Source: Thermithiobacillus tepidarius DSM 3134 (GTDB lineage Bacteria > Pseudomonadota > Gammaproteobacteria > Acidithiobacillales > Thermithiobacillaceae). From it: 64,000 nucleotides of DNA. This document shows positions 33,309 through 42,463 of the stretch, in pieces. The stretch is taken from assembly GCF_000423825.1 (NCBI RefSeq), contig NZ_AUIS01000006.1, positions 62,001 to 126,000 on the forward strand. Direction: 5' to 3'. The translations under genes and the position numbers were made by a program. How positions within the stretch are numbered: the first letter of the stretch is position 1; the number at the start of each line of letters is the position of its first letter. Below the pieces are notes generated by a model. That model searched no databases. It worked only from the letters and a program-made list of their open reading frames with translations, and was not told the origin of the DNA.

Positions 33309-34195
33309 GCAAGCGCACCCTCAGCGTCGGCCTCGTCCAGCACGCTTGCGGCGAGGACCGCGAAGGCAACCTGGAAAAAAGCCTGCGGGGTATCCGCGAA
33401 GCGGCCCGCCAGGGCGCCCGGTTGGTCCTGCTGCAGGAGCTGCACACCGGGGTCTACTTCTGCCAGACCGAGGACACGCGCCGCTTCGACCAGGCCGAGC
33501 CCATCCCGGGCCCGAGCACGGAGACCCTGAGCGGGCTGGCGCGGGAGCTGGGCGTGGTGATCGTCGGTTCGCTCTTCGAGCGCCGCGCGCCGGGGCTCTA
33601 TCACAACACCGCCGTGGTGCTGGACAGCGACGGGCGGCTGGCGGGCAAGTACCGCAAGATGCACATCCCCGACGATCCCGGCTACTACGAGAAGTTCTAC
33701 TTCACGCCCGGCGACCTGGGCTTCACGCCGGTGGACACCGCCGTGGGCCGCCTGGGCGTGCTGGTCTGCTGGGACCAGTGGTATCCGGAGGCCGCCCGCC
33801 TCATGGCCCTGGCCGGGGCGGAACTGCTGCTCTACCCCACCGCCATCGGCTGGGACCCGCGCGATGAAACGGCCGAGCAGGACCGCCAGCGCGAGGCCTG
33901 GATCATCAGCCAGCGCGGCCACGCCGTGGCCAACGGCCTGCCGGTGCTGGCCTGCAACCGCACCGGCTTCGAACCCGATCCGAGCGGCCAGGGCGCCGGC
34001 ATCCAGTTCTGGGGTTCGAGCTTCGTCGCCGGCCCTCAGGGCGAGTGCCTGGCCCAGGCGCCGGTGGACCAGGAAACGGTGCTGATGGCCGAAGTCGATC
34101 TCGGCCGCTCCGAAGACGTGCGCCGCATCTGGCCCTTCCTGCGCGACCGCCGCATCGACGCCTACGGCGACCTGCTCAAGCGCTACCGCGACTGA
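33305..34195 (+). CDS. aguB: N-carbamoylputrescine amidase
   Basis: A 296-residue nitrilase-superfamily amidase that hydrolyses N-carbamoylputrescine to putrescine, CO2 and NH3. The catalytic triad is visible: Glu45 (LLQELHTG), Lys118 (GKYRKMHIP) and Cys155 (VLVCWDQWYPEAARL). Family blocks LYHNTAVVLD, YYEKFYFTPGDLGF and LLYPTAIGWDP identify AguB. ATGA overlap with aguA ensures coupled expression. Confidence 0.95.
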   Translation: MSKRTLSVGLVQHACGEDREGNLEKSLRGIREAARQGARLVLLQELHTGVYFCQTEDTRRFDQAEPIPGPSTETLSGLARELGVVIVGSLFERRAPGLYHNTAVVLDSDGRLAGKYRKMHIPDDPGYYEKFYFTPGDLGFTPVDTAVGRLGVLVCWDQWYPEAARLMALAGAELLLYPTAIGWDPRDETAEQDRQREAWIISQRGHAVANGLPVLACNRTGFEPDPSGQGAGIQFWGSSFVAGPQGECLAQAPVDQETVLMAEVDLGRSEDVRRIWPFLRDRRIDAYGDLLKRYRD

Positions 34196-34524
34196 CCCCT
34201 TCCGTCCTCCGCCGGGACCCCTGTGCGGCCCCGGCCGATTCCGCCCAAAGTCCCAGTTGCCTCCTCGCCGCGTTGACACGCGCTCCCGCCTGCACTACAG
34301 AATTATTACAGTTTCATGACAAAAACCTTGCTGCGGGCAGGCACCGCCCCCGCATTGCCCAGGCCCGGTCAAAGCCGGAAACGTTTGCCCCGCCTTTTCG
34401 CCATCCGCTCCTCATCACGGCGGCCGCCGTACCGGGCCGAAGACACCGGACCGGTTGTGCGCATCCCTGGTGGGGCCGCCGTCCAGCCTTTGACAGTGCC
34501 ACCACACAGGGAGGGAGCCGTCTC
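34196..34524. other. Noncoding gap before the membrane protein gene
   Basis: About 330 bases. TTGACA at 34273-34278 with a weak TACAGA 17 bases on could start a transcript with a leader of some 220 bases. GGGAGGGAG before 34525 is the RBS. I looked for a riboswitch pattern and found none convincing. The frame open across it does not look coding before 34525. Confidence 0.4.
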
Positions 34525-35379
34525 ATGTTGAGCAAAGCTTCGCAATGGTCGCGCCAAGCCGATCCCGCCTTCGGCGCCACGCCCATGTACGCGGCCATCC
34601 CGTCTGCCGCCGGCGCGCCGCGGCACACCGGAATGAGCTCCCTCGACTTGGCTGCGCATGGCGGGGCGGAGATCCGACTGTCGCCCCAGCGGATCGCCAA
34701 GACGCTGGCCGCCGCGATCCTGCTGCTCACCTTGGCGAGCATTGCCGGCCAGATCGCCAAATACGTCTTCGGCTACGCGGGCCTCTTCGGCTTCGTGCGC
34801 CTTTTCCACCTCGACCAGGAAGGCAACGTCCCCACTTGGTTTTCCTCTTTCCTGCTGCTCTCCTGCGCCATCCTGCTGGCGGCCAACGCCAGCGCCGCGG
34901 GCGCGGCCCGCGCCCGCTTCGCCCGGCACTGGGCCGTCCTGGCGCTCATCTTCCTGCTCATGTCCGTGGAGGAGGTCTCCAGCTTCCATGAGCTGGTGGG
35001 CACGCGGATGCAGCATGCGTTCCAGACCACCGGCGTTCTGTATTACGCCTGGGTGATTCCGGGCAGCATCTTCGTCGCCATCTTCGCCCTCTCCTACCTG
35101 CGCTTCCTGTTCCATCTGCCGGCACGCACGCGCCGGCTCTTCCTGAGCGCCGGCCTGCTCTACGTCGGCGGCGCTCTGGGCCTGGAATTCGTGAGCGGGA
35201 ACTATGCCGCGCTGCACGGTGAGGAGAGCCTGAGCTATGCCCTGCTGACCACCGTCGAGGAAGTGCTGGAGATGGCGGGCCTCGCCGTGTTCGCCTACGC
35301 GCTCTTGTCCCACACGGAACGCCACGTGGGGGAGCTGCGCATCCGGCTGGACGACGGCGGGCAGTTCCTGCGCCGTTGA
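34525..35379 (+). CDS. Hypothetical multi-pass membrane protein
   Basis: A 284-residue inner-membrane protein. A 55-residue Ser/Ala-rich cytosolic start precedes about six transmembrane helices (TLAAAILLLTLASIAGQIA, FSSFLLLSCAILLAANAS, HWAVLALIFLLMSVEEVSSF, VIPGSIFVAIFALSYLRFL, LFLSAGLLYVGGALGLEF, LEMAGLAVFAYALL). Conserved-looking charged residues lie in membranes: SVEEVSSFHE and TTVEEVLEM, each with paired Glu, hinting at a transport or metal role. I do not recognise a named family. RBS GGGAGGGAG at good spacing supports the start. Confidence 0.72.
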   Translation: MLSKASQWSRQADPAFGATPMYAAIPSAAGAPRHTGMSSLDLAAHGGAEIRLSPQRIAKTLAAAILLLTLASIAGQIAKYVFGYAGLFGFVRLFHLDQEGNVPTWFSSFLLLSCAILLAANASAAGAARARFARHWAVLALIFLLMSVEEVSSFHELVGTRMQHAFQTTGVLYYAWVIPGSIFVAIFALSYLRFLFHLPARTRRLFLSAGLLYVGGALGLEFVSGNYAALHGEESLSYALLTTVEEVLEMAGLAVFAYALLSHTERHVGELRIRLDDGGQFLRR

Positions 35380-35436
35380 GGCGCCGAGTTGGCGCAGCGG
35401 TTGCCAAGTGGCGGCAGCGGCTCCAGAATAAGGCGC

Positions 35437-35991
35437 ATGAGCCAGCTTCCCGACAAAACCCAGCAGATCGTCCAGGCCCACGCCGCCCTCATCCATCGGG
35501 TGGTGCTGGCCTGCCATAACCGCGCCCAGGTCCCCGACCTCGATCAGGTGCTCAAGATCGCCGCGGACAACGGCTGGACCGAACTGGTGGCCGCCATCCG
35601 CCTGATCCTGGCCGGCCGCCGCGACCCTGGCGTCCTGACGGGCCTGGACGAGGAGGACGGCGTGGTGGCCCAGGCCATCCTGCGCGGCCTGCAGGACCCG
35701 AGCACCCTGCCCGACCCCAACGCCAAGCCGGACCCCACCCTGGCGGCGCCTGGTTTGGCCGCCATGATCCACCAGTCCGGACGCGGCAATACCCAGGTCC
35801 TGCAGATCCTGGCCGGCATGGCCGAGCAGATGTCGCGGGCGGGCGGCGACATGGCCCGCCTGGCGGCGGCCATACGGCCGCTGGTCAACGGCGAGCGCGA
35901 TCCGGAAAAGCTTTGCAAGGGCATGGGCGCCCAGGGCGAGGGCTTGGTGCTGTCGATCCTGGCCGAGCTGGGCAAGCTGGAAACCCATTAG
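35437..35991 (+). CDS. Hypothetical helical protein
   Basis: A 184-residue soluble protein without a family I can name. It is rich in Ala, Leu and Pro. Helical N-terminus QIVQAHAALIHRVVLACHNR, then DNGWTELVAAIRLILAGRRDPGVL and DEEDGVVAQAILRGLQD. A C-terminal half with MAEQMSRAGGDMARLAAAIRPLVNGERDPE echoes the first (RxxxxGxRDP-like), so an internal duplication is possible (LAGRRDPGVLTGLDEEDG versus VNGERDPEKLCKGMGAQG). 57 bp after the membrane protein gene and probably co-transcribed. Function unknown. Confidence 0.62.
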   Translation: MSQLPDKTQQIVQAHAALIHRVVLACHNRAQVPDLDQVLKIAADNGWTELVAAIRLILAGRRDPGVLTGLDEEDGVVAQAILRGLQDPSTLPDPNAKPDPTLAAPGLAAMIHQSGRGNTQVLQILAGMAEQMSRAGGDMARLAAAIRPLVNGERDPEKLCKGMGAQGEGLVLSILAELGKLETH

Positions 35992-36138
35992 CCGCGCCGC
36001 CCGCCCGAACCTTGGCGTTGCACGAACGCCTGCTCCCCCGGCGCACTGCGCGACGCCCTGCTTGCGGCCAGCGCCGGCCGTTGCCTGCCTGCGCGCCGTA
36101 CGGTAAGCCACCCCGCGCTTGCCGCAGCACTCGACCAG

Positions 36139-36167
36139 TTTGCATGTGCAAAGAAATCGGCTAATAT
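36139..36167 (+). promoter_or_regulatory. marR promoter with palindromic operator
   Basis: -35 TTGCAT (36140-36145), 16-bp spacer, -10 TAATAT (36162-36167). Start predicted at about 36174, the ATG itself, so the message would be leaderless. The perfect palindrome TTTGCA-TG-TGCAAA (36139-36152) covers the -35 and is a natural MarR-family operator for autorepression. Confidence 0.6.
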
Positions 36168-36173
36168 CGAAGC

Positions 36174-36596
36174 ATGTTCGATTGCTGTCTCTATTTCAAT
36201 CTCAACGTGCTCACCCGCACGATCAACCGCATCTGGGAGGAGGCCTTCCAGCGCCTGGGGCTGTCCCCTTCCCACGCCTATCTTCTGCGGCTGGTCTTGG
36301 GCGAACCCGGCATCACTCAGAAGCGCGTCGCCCAGGCACTGGGATTGGCGCCCTCGACCGTCACCCGCTTCGTCGACGCATTGGCCGCCAAGGGCCTGCT
36401 GGAACGCGGCCCAAACGCGGCGGATGCCCGCGAATCGGCCCTCTATCCGACCGCGGCGGGACAGGCGCTGGAAGCTGAACTCGATGCCACCGGCCAAGCC
36501 TTGTTCCAGCGCATGCGCAGCACCCTCGGCGCCGAGCGTTTCGACCAGCTGGTGACAACCCTGCGGGAGGCGCAAGCGGCGGTGGCAGGGCAATGA
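36174..36596 (+). CDS. MarR-family transcriptional regulator
   Basis: A 140-residue winged-helix regulator. Recognition region ITQKRVAQALGLAPSTVTRF (about 43-62), wing RGPNAADARESALYPTAAG with the conserved Asp-Ala-Arg, and terminal helices ELDATGQALFQRMRSTL and LVTTLREAQAAV for dimerisation. Cys at 4-5 (MFDCCLY) could be redox-sensitive. No RBS is needed if the transcript is leaderless. Next rightward genes are a flavin-reductase-like PNPOx protein and a TusA-like protein, which it may control. Confidence 0.85.
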   Translation: MFDCCLYFNLNVLTRTINRIWEEAFQRLGLSPSHAYLLRLVLGEPGITQKRVAQALGLAPSTVTRFVDALAAKGLLERGPNAADARESALYPTAAGQALEAELDATGQALFQRMRSTLGAERFDQLVTTLREAQAAVAGQ

Positions 36597-36712
36597 CTGT
36601 TTCGCCACACTTTTGTATGTACGCGTAAACCCATGGATCAGCCTGCTGCGGACCGCGCCACGCCAATCGAGTGTCCCTGCGGCAACGCATGTTCCCACCT
36701 CAGGAGACCATC

Positions 36713-37240
36713 ATGGCACGGGATCTGAGCGATATTTTCCACGCTGGCGAACTGGAGGCGCAGCGACGCTTCAACCCCGCCGCTGCCTGGAGCGGACGCG
36801 CCGTTGAGGCGTTGGATCGGATGTTCCGCCAAGCTATCGACGAGGAGACCGCCTTCTTCATCGAAGGGCGCGAATTCTTCTTCATTGCCACCGCCGATAC
36901 CCAAGGCCGCTGCGACTGCAGCTTCCGCGGCACGGAGCCCGGCCTGGACGGCCAGCCCCAGCCGGCCGTGCGGGTCATCGACCCCACCACCCTGGTCTTC
37001 CCGGATTACAGCGGCAATCGGCTTTACAACTCGCTTGGCAACCTGCTGATCAATCCGCGCATCGGCCTGCTCTTCATGGATTTTGCCCATGGCGACCGGT
37101 TGCGGGTGAACGGCCGAGCGGCGATCGTCGAAGACCAGGGGGATTACGGCCGGATATGGAGCACGGCGCTGCGCTACGTGCGGGTCGGCGTCGAGCAGGT
37201 GTTCTGGAACTGCGCCCGGCGGATACCGCGCCAGCCATGA
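36713..37240 (+). CDS. Pyridoxamine 5'-phosphate oxidase-family protein
   Basis: A 175-residue split-barrel flavin-binding protein. Blocks: REFFFIATADTQGRCDCSFRG (positions 53-73) typical of the FMN-binding strand, PTTLVFPDYSGNRLYNSLGNL (about 90-110), and GLLFMDFAHGDRLRVNGRA. These fit the PNPOx-like group with unknown substrates, often linked to redox or haem chemistry. AGGAGACC precedes the ATG. The MarR gene is 116 bp upstream and the TusA-like gene 46 bp downstream. Confidence 0.8.
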   Translation: MARDLSDIFHAGELEAQRRFNPAAAWSGRAVEALDRMFRQAIDEETAFFIEGREFFFIATADTQGRCDCSFRGTEPGLDGQPQPAVRVIDPTTLVFPDYSGNRLYNSLGNLLINPRIGLLFMDFAHGDRLRVNGRAAIVEDQGDYGRIWSTALRYVRVGVEQVFWNCARRIPRQP

Positions 37241-37286
37241 GCCGGACTTGCTTTTGCATTACTGCGAACAGAAAGGAGGCACGCCG

Positions 37287-37568
37287 ATGCGGCCATTCCC
37301 GCGACCAGCGCCAAGCGGCATTCGCGCCAGGCAGGTCAGCATGACCGACGGCGAAGCGGTGATCGACGTGCGCGGGCAAACCTGCCCCGGCTATCTGCTG
37401 GCCATCAACTGCGACGTGGATGCCCGGCCGCCGGGCACGCCTGCCCGGCTCCTGATCACCTATCCGCCCTGCGGCGACGACGTGCGGGCCTGGTGCAAGG
37501 CGCGCGGCATCGTCCTGCTCGGCATGGAGGCGCGGGCGGACATGACGGTCATCCGCATCCGCACCTGA
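37287..37568 (+). CDS. TusA-like sulfurtransferase protein
   Basis: A 93-residue protein of the TusA/SirA fold. DVRGQTCPGYLLAIN holds the expected reactive Cys, but the canonical CPxP reads CPGY, so the second Pro is missing. Two further Cys (PPCGDDVRAWCKARG, about 62-76) sit in the second half, and MEARADMTVIRIRT ends the fold. TusA proteins pass sulfane sulfur; loss of the CPxP Pro makes the exact role uncertain. AAAGGAGG precedes the ATG; an upstream in-frame start would add 13 residues. Confidence 0.72.
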   Translation: MRPFPRPAPSGIRARQVSMTDGEAVIDVRGQTCPGYLLAINCDVDARPPGTPARLLITYPPCGDDVRAWCKARGIVLLGMEARADMTVIRIRT

Positions 37569-37575
37569 GCGCCGA

Positions 37576-38205
37576 TCACGACAGGTCGCCCAGCACCCCG
37601 CCCCGCCGGCGCCGCTCCTCGTCCACGCCGTACATCCAGCCTGTCAAAGTGTAGCGGTCGGCATGGCTGGGCAGCACTTCGTGCAGCACCTCGCGGCTCT
37701 TGAAGAGCACCAGCCGGTCCATGCGCGGCTCGATGACGCACGCGTGCGGGCCCAGAAGCTGCAACTGCCCGCCATGCGCCGGCCCCCAGCCGGGATTCAG
37801 AAAGTACACGAAGGTGATCAGGCGATTGCTGCCGTCGGCGAAGGCGTCCAGATGGGCCTTGTAGAAAGCGCCAGGACCGTAGTAGGCAGCATGGCATTCC
37901 AGGCGGCGCAGGCCCAGGAAAGCCTCCCGGTTGAGGGTCTGGCGCAGCGCCTCCATGCGGGCCAGGAAGCCGGCAATGGCCGGCGGCTGCGCCACGTCAT
38001 CGAACCAGTGGATGAGGTCGCGGCGGGTGTCGGGAAGATAGCTCTCCCCTTCCCCGCGCCCGACCCGCGCCGGACGCCCCAGGCCGGCGGCGAAGATGTC
38101 CTGCATCTCGGCGCGCACGGCTGCGGACGCATCGGTACCGAGAAAGTCATCCAGCAAGACCACATCCGACGCGGCCAGGCGGTCGATCCAGGCGGTCCCT
38201 TCCAT
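37576..38205 (-). CDS. 2OG-Fe(II) oxygenase (prolyl-hydroxylase-like)
   Basis: A 209-residue non-haem iron oxygenase. The iron ligands are visible: HxD in KAHLDAFAD and distal His in EVLHEVLP, with the 2-oxoglutarate Arg in DRYTLTGWMYG. Core strands LECHAAYYGPGAFY, RLITFVYFLNPGW and GGQLQLLGP fit the P4H-like group. N-terminal VVLLDDFLG is typical. Start at MEGTAWID with GGAG upstream; 18 extra in-frame residues are not needed. Possible protein or free amino-acid hydroxylase. It is convergent with the tusA-like gene, 7 bases apart. Confidence 0.85.
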   Translation of the reverse strand: MEGTAWIDRLAASDVVLLDDFLGTDASAAVRAEMQDIFAAGLGRPARVGRGEGESYLPDTRRDLIHWFDDVAQPPAIAGFLARMEALRQTLNREAFLGLRRLECHAAYYGPGAFYKAHLDAFADGSNRLITFVYFLNPGWGPAHGGQLQLLGPHACVIEPRMDRLVLFKSREVLHEVLPSHADRYTLTGWMYGVDEERRRRGGVLGDLS

Positions 38206-38260
38206 CGCAAACTCCGTGTCAGGCCTGCGGGACTTGTCTTGAGGGCCGGCTGCCCTCATA

Positions 38261-38291
38261 TTGCATTAAAATTTTCTTGTCTTCTTATAAC
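38261..38291 (+). promoter_or_regulatory. Promoter of the CnoX-like gene
   Basis: -35 TTGCAT (38261-38266), 18-19 bases, -10 TTATAA/TATAAC (38285-38291). The -10 sits inside inverted arms TCTTGT / ACAAGA, which could form an operator. CGGAG precedes the ATG at 38312. Confidence 0.5.
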
Positions 38292-38311
38292 AAGATAGTA
38301 CGGAGTGTAGC

Positions 38312-39181
38312 ATGGCCAACAGCCCGCATGTGCAAGACGTCAATCTCGCCAATTTCGAACAGATGGTCCTGGCGGAATCCCAGCAGCGGCCGGTGCTGGT
38401 GGATTTCTGGGCGCCCTGGTGCGGCCCCTGCCGCGCCCTGGGCCCGATCCTGGAAAAGCTGGCCGACGAGTACGGCGGCAAATTCCTCCTGGCCAAGATC
38501 AACTCGGATGAGAACCAGGAACTGTCCATCAAGTACGGCGTGCGCGGCATTCCCGCCGTCAAGGCGTTCGTCGGCGGCCGGGTGGTGGACGAGTTCACCG
38601 GTGCGCTGCCGGAGGCCGGCGTACGCCAATTCCTGGACCGCATCATTCCCTCCGAGGGCGACCGGCTGCGCGCCGAAGCGGACCTGCTGCGCCGCGCCGG
38701 CCAGGATGCCCAGGCGGAAGCCAAGCTGAAAAGCGCCCTGGAGGTGGACCCGCAGAACGACCGGGTGCGCCTGGATTTGGCGCGCCTTTATCTGGAAAGC
38801 GGCCGCTATCCGGACAGCGCGGCCATGATCGAAGCCATGCACCCGGCGTTCCGCATGGAGCCCGAGGTCGAAGCCATCGCCGCAGTCCTGGAGTTCGGTC
38901 AGATCGCCGCCCAGGCGGCCGACGACGACAGCCTGCGCCGGACCATCGCGACCGCCAACGGCGATGCCCGCGCCCAAGCCCTCTACCAGCTCGCCGCCCG
39001 CCTGGTCCTTCGGGGCGACTTCGACAGCGCCATGGCGCAACTGATCGAAATGGTCCGCGACCACCGCGCCTACGGCGACGACCTCGGCCGCAAGACCCTG
39101 CTGAAAGTCTTCAACATCCTCGGCAACCAGGGCGAGCTGGTGAGCAAGTACCGGACCCTGCTGTCGCGCACCCTGTTCTGA
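38312..39181 (+). CDS. cnoX: Thioredoxin-fold co-chaperone CnoX (YbbN)
   Basis: A 289-residue protein: an N-terminal thioredoxin domain (about 1-115) and C-terminal TPR region. The active-site motif is WCGPC (about 36-40, [14 protein letters not shown]), canonical here whereas the E. coli protein has [13 protein letters not shown] supplies cis-Pro. TPR-like helices follow ([48 protein letters not shown]). CnoX cooperates with DnaK and GroEL to hold chlorine-oxidised proteins. The intact CxxC suggests thiol oxidoreductase activity as well. Confidence 0.9.
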   Translation: MANSPHVQDVNLANFEQMVLAESQQRPVLVDFWAPWCGPCRALGPILEKLADEYGGKFLLAKINSDENQELSIKYGVRGIPAVKAFVGGRVVDEFTGALPEAGVRQFLDRIIPSEGDRLRAEADLLRRAGQDAQAEAKLKSALEVDPQNDRVRLDLARLYLESGRYPDSAAMIEAMHPAFRMEPEVEAIAAVLEFGQIAAQAADDDSLRRTIATANGDARAQALYQLAARLVLRGDFDSAMAQLIEMVRDHRAYGDDLGRKTLLKVFNILGNQGELVSKYRTLLSRTLF

Positions 39182-39578
39182 CCCGCAGCACCGCCCAGCC
39201 GCCCCCAAGCACCCTTTCCCTGGCCGCTGAGGGTATGCAGGGCGTGCCGTGCCACCGATGCCCGGCAGCGCTGGTCATGGACTGTCGGAGCGAGCTGGCT
39301 CGCGATGTAGGGGCGATCGGCACGGTGGATCGCGAGCCAGCTCGCTCCTACAACAGGTCGAGGAGCACGATCAACCAGCCACCGCGGCGCGCCCCCTTCC
39401 CGCTCTCGGCGGGAGCGGGGATTCCGGGCGGGCGCGGTGCCACACCAGGCAGCACCGGGCCGGCGAATAACGCGCGCAGCGCCCAGGAGCGAGCCGGCCC
39501 GCTCCTATCCTCAAACCTGTTGGGTTTCGCCAGCTCCGCCCGACAAACACCGGAACATCAAGCCAAACCACCACCCAC
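39182..39578. other. Noncoding convergent gap with REP elements
   Basis: About 400 bases between convergent cnoX and lon. Two inverted REP copies lie at 39283-39352 and a degenerate third at about 39485-39510 (CAGGAGCGAGCCGGCCCGCT). No gene is supported. Confidence 0.6.
39283..39352. repeat. Inverted pair of REP elements
   Basis: Plus-oriented unit at 39283-39306 (one mismatch to the 24-base consensus) and an exact minus-oriented unit at 39329-39352, 22 bases apart. Confidence 0.8.
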
Positions 39579-41894
39579 TCACGCCAGCCCCGGAATCGCC
39601 GCCCGCAGCACCTCCTCGATCCGCTGCGCAAACACGAACTCCATCTCGCCGCGCACCGACTCCGGCAGCTTGCCGAGGTCCTTCTCGTTCTGGGCCGGCA
39701 GGATGACGCGGCGGAGGCCGGCGCGGCGCGCCGCCAGGACTTTTTCCTTGATGCCGCCGACCGGCAGCACGAGGCCGGTCAGGGTGATCTCGCCGGTCAT
39801 GGCGGTGTCGCTGCGCACCGGCCGGCCGCTGTAGAGCGAGGCGATGGCCGTGGCCATGGTGACGCCGGCGGAAGGGCCGTCCTTGGGGATGGCGCCGGCG
39901 GGGACATGGATGTGCACCCCCGCCTTCGGCTTCGCGATGCCCAGCGCCTGGCCGTGGGAGATGATGTAGCTCTGCGCCGCCTTGGCCGATTCCTGCATGA
40001 CATTGCCGAGCTGGCCGGTCAGCAGGAGCCTTTCGCCCTCGGGCAGCAGCAGGGCCTCGATGTAGAGCACGTCGCCGCCGGCCTCGGTCCAGGCCAGGCC
40101 GGTGGCCACGCCGGGCGGCAGCTCCTTGCGCGCCTGCTCCATGAAAAAGCGCGGCGGGCCCAGCAATTCGGGCAGCATCTCGGGCGTGATCGCTTGCGGT
40201 GCGCCGCCTTCGGCGATCTGCAGCGCCACCTTGCGCGCCAGGCGCCCGAGCATGCGCTCCAGCTCGCGCACGCCCGCCTCTCGGGTGTAGCGGTTGATGA
40301 CGGCCAGCAGGGTGTCGTCGGACAGGGCGAACTGTTCGGCGCTCAGGCCGGCCTGCCGGCGCTGGCGCTCGAGCAGGTAGCGGCGGGCGATTTCCAGCTT
40401 TTCCTCGTCGCTGTAGCCGCTCAGGCGCAGGATCTCCATGCGGTCCAGCAGGGGCCCGGGAATGGTGTCCAGGGTATTGGCGGTGGTGATGAAGAACACC
40501 TTGGAGAGATCGAAGGGCAGATCCAGATAATTGTCGTGGAACTCGTAGTTCTGTGCCGGGTCGAGGATCTCCAGCAGGGCGGAGGCGGGATCGCCGCGGA
40601 AATCGCGCCCGAGCTTGTCGATCTCGTCGAGCATCAGCAGCGGGTTTTTCACCCCGGCGCGGCGGATGGCCTGGATGACGCGGCCGGGCATGGCGCCGAT
40701 GTAGGTGCGCCGGTGGCCGCGCAGCTCGGCCTCGTCGTGCAGCCCGCCCAGGCTGAAGCGCTCGAACTTGCGTCCCAACGCCCGGGCGATGGACACGCCG
40801 AGCGAGGTCTTGCCCACCCCGGGCGGGCCGACGAAGCACAGGATCGGGGCCTTGGCCGTGGGGTTGAGCTTCATCACCGCCAGGTGCTCGAGGATGCGCT
40901 CCTTGATCTCCTGCAGGTCGTAGTGGTCCTCGTCGAGCACCTGTCGGGCCCGGGCCAAGTCCAGCTTGTCCTCGGTGGTCTCGTCCCAGGGCAGGTCCAG
41001 CACCAATTCCAGGTGGGTGCGCGCCACCTGATGCTCGGGCGAGGCGGCCGGCGTGCGCTCCAGCCGCGTCAGCTCCTGCTCGGCCTCCTTGCGCACCGGG
41101 TCGGGCAGCTTGGCCTCGTCCAGGCGGCCGCGCAGGCTGGCGACCTCGGCCTCCTCGGGATTCTTTTCGCCCAACTCCTGCTGGATGGCGCGCAGCTGCT
41201 GGCGCAGCAGGTACTCGCGCTGCTGGCGGTTCATCTCCGACGCCGCCTGGCCGGCGATCTCCTGGCGCAACTGCTGGATCTGCCGCTCGTCCAGCAGGTA
41301 GCGGTGCAGCAGCCGCATGGCCTGCAGCTGGGTCGATGCCTCCAGGAGCGCCTGCGCCTTCTCCAGGTCGAGTCCCAGCATGGTGCCCAAAAGATAGACC
41401 AGGTGCATGGGCTCCTGGATCTGCGCCACAATCTGGCGGATGTCCAGCTCCTGCACCGGCTGCGCCAGCGACTGGTACTCGGCCGCCAGGCGGATCAGCT
41501 CGCGCTGCAGGGCCTCGGCCTCGGCGTTTTTTTCCAGGGTCACCGGCACCGGCCGGAAGCGGGCGCGCAGGAAGGGCTGCGTCTGCTCGATGTCGATCAG
41601 CTCAATACGCTCCACGCCGTGCAGGATCACCTCCATGGTTTCCTCGGAGCGGACCATGCGCTTGACCACGGCCATGGTGCCGAGGCCGTACAGGGTGTCG
41701 CGGTCCGGCTGCTCCACCGTGGCATCGCGCTGCGCGACCACGGCCACGAGCTTGTCCTCGCGGGCCAGGCTGGCGTCGAGGGCGGCAATGGAGCTCGGCC
41801 GGCCGGCCGAGAAGGGACTGAGCACGAAGGGGAACAGCACGCTGTTCCGCATGGGAAAGACGGGCAGGGTGAGCAAATCTTCACTTTGATTCAT
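39579..41894 (-). CDS. lon: ATP-dependent Lon protease
   Basis: A 771-residue LonA protease. N-terminal substrate-binding LAN domain (about 8-200: [19 protein letters not shown]), a long helical region ([20 protein letters not shown]), and an AAA domain with Walker [12 protein letters not shown] and Walker [11 protein letters not shown]. The proteolytic domain holds Ser675 ([12 protein letters not shown]) and Lys718 (GGIKEKV). Degrades misfolded and regulatory proteins. It overlaps the upstream hsp20 gene by 4 bp, an operon of a holdase chaperone and a protease. No sigma-32 promoter could be confirmed upstream. Confidence 0.97.
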   Translation of the reverse strand: MNQSEDLLTLPVFPMRNSVLFPFVLSPFSAGRPSSIAALDASLAREDKLVAVVAQRDATVEQPDRDTLYGLGTMAVVKRMVRSEETMEVILHGVERIELIDIEQTQPFLRARFRPVPVTLEKNAEAEALQRELIRLAAEYQSLAQPVQELDIRQIVAQIQEPMHLVYLLGTMLGLDLEKAQALLEASTQLQAMRLLHRYLLDERQIQQLRQEIAGQAASEMNRQQREYLLRQQLRAIQQELGEKNPEEAEVASLRGRLDEAKLPDPVRKEAEQELTRLERTPAASPEHQVARTHLELVLDLPWDETTEDKLDLARARQVLDEDHYDLQEIKERILEHLAVMKLNPTAKAPILCFVGPPGVGKTSLGVSIARALGRKFERFSLGGLHDEAELRGHRRTYIGAMPGRVIQAIRRAGVKNPLLMLDEIDKLGRDFRGDPASALLEILDPAQNYEFHDNYLDLPFDLSKVFFITTANTLDTIPGPLLDRMEILRLSGYSDEEKLEIARRYLLERQRRQAGLSAEQFALSDDTLLAVINRYTREAGVRELERMLGRLARKVALQIAEGGAPQAITPEMLPELLGPPRFFMEQARKELPPGVATGLAWTEAGGDVLYIEALLLPEGERLLLTGQLGNVMQESAKAAQSYIISHGQALGIAKPKAGVHIHVPAGAIPKDGPSAGVTMATAIASLYSGRPVRSDTAMTGEITLTGLVLPVGGIKEKVLAARRAGLRRVILPAQNEKDLGKLPESVRGEMEFVFAQRIEEVLRAAIPGLA

Positions 41895-42265
41895 GTCTGG
41901 GAACCCTCCGTGATGATGCGCACCAACAGCATGCCGTCGCGGTACTGGGTGACGGCCCGGGCCTGCTCCAAGGCGCAGGGCAGCTCGATCGAACGTTCGA
42001 AATGGCTGTAGGCGATCTCCAGCGAGTAGTGCTCGCAGCCTTCCACCAGCGCCATGTCGTAGCGCCGGCCGCGCACCGTCAGCCAGCGGCCGCTGACCTT
42101 GAGTTCGATTTCCTCGCTGCGCACCCCCGCCAGCTCGATCTTGACCAGCCAGCCCTCGCGGGTCCGGTAGATGTCCGCCGCGGGCCGCCAGCGCAGGGGC
42201 TGCACCCGCTCCCGGGTCGCCAGTTGCAGGCGCCGGGCCAAACGCATGAGATCGTCACTGTCCAT
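41891..42265 (-). CDS. Small heat-shock protein (Hsp20/alpha-crystallin)
   Basis: A 124-residue small heat-shock protein. The alpha-crystallin domain spans about 20-115: WRPAADIYRTREGWLVKIEL, AGVRSEEIELKVSGRWLTV, and RSIELPCALEQARAVTQYRDG with the A-x-(N/D)G-type turn, then LLVRI. Holds denatured proteins for refolding or for Lon. Start at MDSDDLMRLARR is the family-like N-terminus; the open frame extends 41 codons upstream without a convincing RBS. ATGA overlap with lon. Confidence 0.85.
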   Translation of the reverse strand: MDSDDLMRLARRLQLATRERVQPLRWRPAADIYRTREGWLVKIELAGVRSEEIELKVSGRWLTVRGRRYDMALVEGCEHYSLEIAYSHFERSIELPCALEQARAVTQYRDGMLLVRIITEGSQT

Positions 42266-42463
42266 GGTGGTCTCGTCTGTTGCGGGAACTTCGAAAGAGA
42301 CATGCCGGATGCGTCCGCACCTGGATGCGGGCCTCTCGAGACTCAGCTTATCGGCCCGGCAGCCGGAAAGCATCCGACTTAATGGCATTGACCGGCGCCG
42401 GGCTGCTCCGGTTCAACCGGCGCGAACAAGGTACGGCTTGGGAGGGATCACTTTTTGCGGATT

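Noticed and set aside
34280-34520. Riboswitch in the long leader before the membrane protein gene.
   Set aside because: Checked by eye for cyclic-di-GMP and cobalamin core motifs; none matches, and no terminator or RBS-sequestering stem was evident.
42266-42463. Sigma-32 heat-shock promoter upstream of hsp20-lon.
   Set aside because: GTTGAAC is the only -35-like match and no CCCCAT-type -10 lies at a workable distance.
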